The notes under the pieces are model-generated. The model was not told the origin of the DNA. It searched no databases and worked only from the letters and a program-made list of their open reading frames with translations. Below, in pieces: positions 62,564 through 64,000 of a DNA stretch of 64,000 bases (position 1 is the stretch's first letter; each line of letters begins with the position of its first letter). The stretch lies in assembly GCF_032854445.1 (NCBI RefSeq), contig NC_088305.1:7879606-7943605 (forward strand), written 5' to 3'. Source of the stretch: Liolophura sinensis (Eukaryota > Mollusca > Polyplacophora > Chitonida > Chitonidae). The position numbers were made by a program, and so were the translations under genes.

Positions 62564-63365
62564 ACCTTACTCCTGGTCTTTGTATAATGTGTTGTCCAAA
62601 TCAGCTCTTTTCATACTGTCGACAGGAGGCCTATCCCTGTCTGTACACTTATTCCAAAGTAGGTCTATACATCAATAACCCACCTCCACACTATTGCATA
62701 ATCCGCATCTACATGTACCTGGTCAAAAAATCAATAAGATCAATACGATGTAGGCTAGTCTATGGCCTATCCATGCCTTCAACAGATGGTCATGGTATTG
62801 ATCATGAGTTCTGGTTTAGCTAGTGCATATATATACAGCAGGTATATCACTGCTTTTCACTATTAAAAAATGTCACTAAAAGAACAGGAAAACTTAGTGG
62901 AACTGACCACCAATGGAACATGGGTACATTGTAATTGCGTATGCCTCTCTCCAAGGTCCTTTGACATTTTGTACAAGTGCTGTAGAGCTTGTCTGCTTAT
63001 TGTGTTCAAATTTATCAGCCCCTATATTCAATTCTACCTACGAACTATGCTTACGCAATGGACTGATGCTTCTGAATACGAGCTGGTGACATTCAGCATG
63101 AACCAGTACAAGCATGACAAGTCTGAAATGGCCTGGCGGTTAGTCCGCTGACTTGTACCTCAGTTCCGTATTATATATGATACACATGCGGGTAACCCCA
63201 ATCCCGGTGATCCGGTCACAGAAACGGTCACAAAATGAACGCTCTTGCACGTACAACCATTACATGTATGCACATGAAATTACACAATATTTAACCCGCT
63301 ATAATATTTAGACGACATTGCCATCACAACAGCCCCATGATGATAAAAAAAAAATACATGTTTAC
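62564..63365. other. Non-coding, nothing recognised
   Basis: Open frames at 62398-62823 and 62870-63151 on the + strand overlap the SINE or lack any domain. I see no exon. Confidence 0.4.
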
Positions 63366-63442
63366 CTGTTAAGGCAGATGCTCTATTTAATGTAGCTTCC
63401 CGCAGGCTTAGCAGACTGTCACTGGTTTCTAGTTCAGGTTTA
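63366..63442 (-). CDS. SOAT: Possible upstream SOAT N-terminal exon
   Basis: On the - strand the frame reads ETSDSLLSLREATLNRASAL then Thr and ends ACAG|GTAAAC in phase 1. That is the phase needed by the exon at 58877. The upstream border is unclear, because an in-frame stop lies about 90 bp upstream of the donor and no strong acceptor is seen. The N-terminus of SOAT is poorly conserved, so homology cannot confirm it. Confidence 0.4.
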
Positions 63443-63962
63443 TAGTGATATGCCACAGGTTAGGTCAATATTATTCTAGACAGTCTGCATAAATTTGTGT
63501 CAAGGGCTTGAGATATGGCTAGCTGTGTTTACTCTTTTTGTTAATAAAGTAATATCAAATCTCACAAGTGCATTTAAGAATCCGATACATGTAGAAGAAG
63601 AACTGCAGACTGAAAACTGATGATAACAATACAAGTTTGATTTCCAGTTTTTTGGAAATCCACAGACATGTACTTGTACCTTATACATGTTTTACATACA
63701 TATATAAGTACATATACAAGAACATAAGTACACATACATGTAGCTACATGTACACATGTAAACGTACCGGCCTTAAGGCACAGGTCAAATAATAACAACC
63801 TTTGTGCTGTTTCAATTAAGGTTGTACAAGCTGGCCATCTAGGACAGGAAAAACACACTTCAAATTCTACCATTTCTTTCCTCAATTTCTCTGCATCCAA
63901 GAAAAGTATGTCCGGTATAACCAAACATTAGGACACACTCTCAGAATATTTATTTTGTTAAT

Positions 63963-64000
63963 ATATTTGATTGGAGTTTTACGCCGTACTCAAGAATATT
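63963..64000 (-). mobile_element. SINE family A tail, cut by the window end
   Basis: TATATTTGATTGGAGTTTTA and CGCCGTACTCAAGAATATT are the tail block of a reverse copy continuing beyond the window. Confidence 0.85.

Noticed and set aside
63574-63924. A 116-codon - strand frame as a SOAT first exon
   Set aside because: No residue pattern of SOAT, no clear donor in the right phase, and the C-terminal half is ACATGTA-rich simple sequence.

Overview
This is a 64-kb piece of animal nuclear genome, most likely from a lophotrochozoan and probably a bivalve mollusc. The sequence is intron-rich with GT/AG splicing, AT-rich, and carries many tRNA-derived SINEs ending in (AAAT)n tails plus abundant ACATGTA-rich DNA. 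I recall these SINEs as common in bivalves but could not search. There is no bacterial-style gene organisation.

Region 1 (1 to about 21.64 kb, + strand) is the 3' part of a large secreted mucin / von Willebrand factor / hemocytin-like gene. I resolve 18 consecutive exons whose splice phases all agree. They give an open frame of 4,050 nt (1,349 codons plus stop). The modules in order are a Pro/Thr/Ser mucin domain with 49-residue repeats wrapped around a WxxW (CysD) domain, a discoidin (F5/8 type C) domain, a short PTS linker, a second WxxW domain, Cys-rich TIL/VWC-like modules, an LDL-receptor class A module, more VWC-like modules and a C-terminal cystine knot. The 5' end lies outside the window, which opens inside a tandem array of a WxxW-encoding exon end. 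Almost every long intron holds a minisatellite, and three tandem arrays sit directly across 5' splice sites.

Region 2 (about 21.64 to 42.07 kb) contains no gene I can establish. It holds SINEs, a tRNA-Arg-like SINE family (one full copy, one inverted pair), several dispersed repeats, a pair of poly-G/poly-C tracts and duplicated CRE-containing segments. A possible promoter and first coding exon lie at 30.67-30.86 kb.

Region 3 (42.07 to 58.88 kb, possibly to 63.4 kb, - strand) is a sterol O-acyltransferase (SOAT/ACAT) gene. Fourteen exons join in phase over 1,583 nt (about 527 residues), including the FYKDWWN motif, the catalytic-His segment and the PRSWTC C-terminus. A further N-terminal exon is possible at 63.37-63.44 kb. 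The two genes converge, with 3' ends about 20 kb apart, and nothing in the sequence ties them functionally.

The most unusual signals are the minisatellites that repeatedly include an exon end plus its splice donor, and a SINE whose target-site duplication copied the polypyrimidine tract of a splice acceptor in the mucin-like gene.
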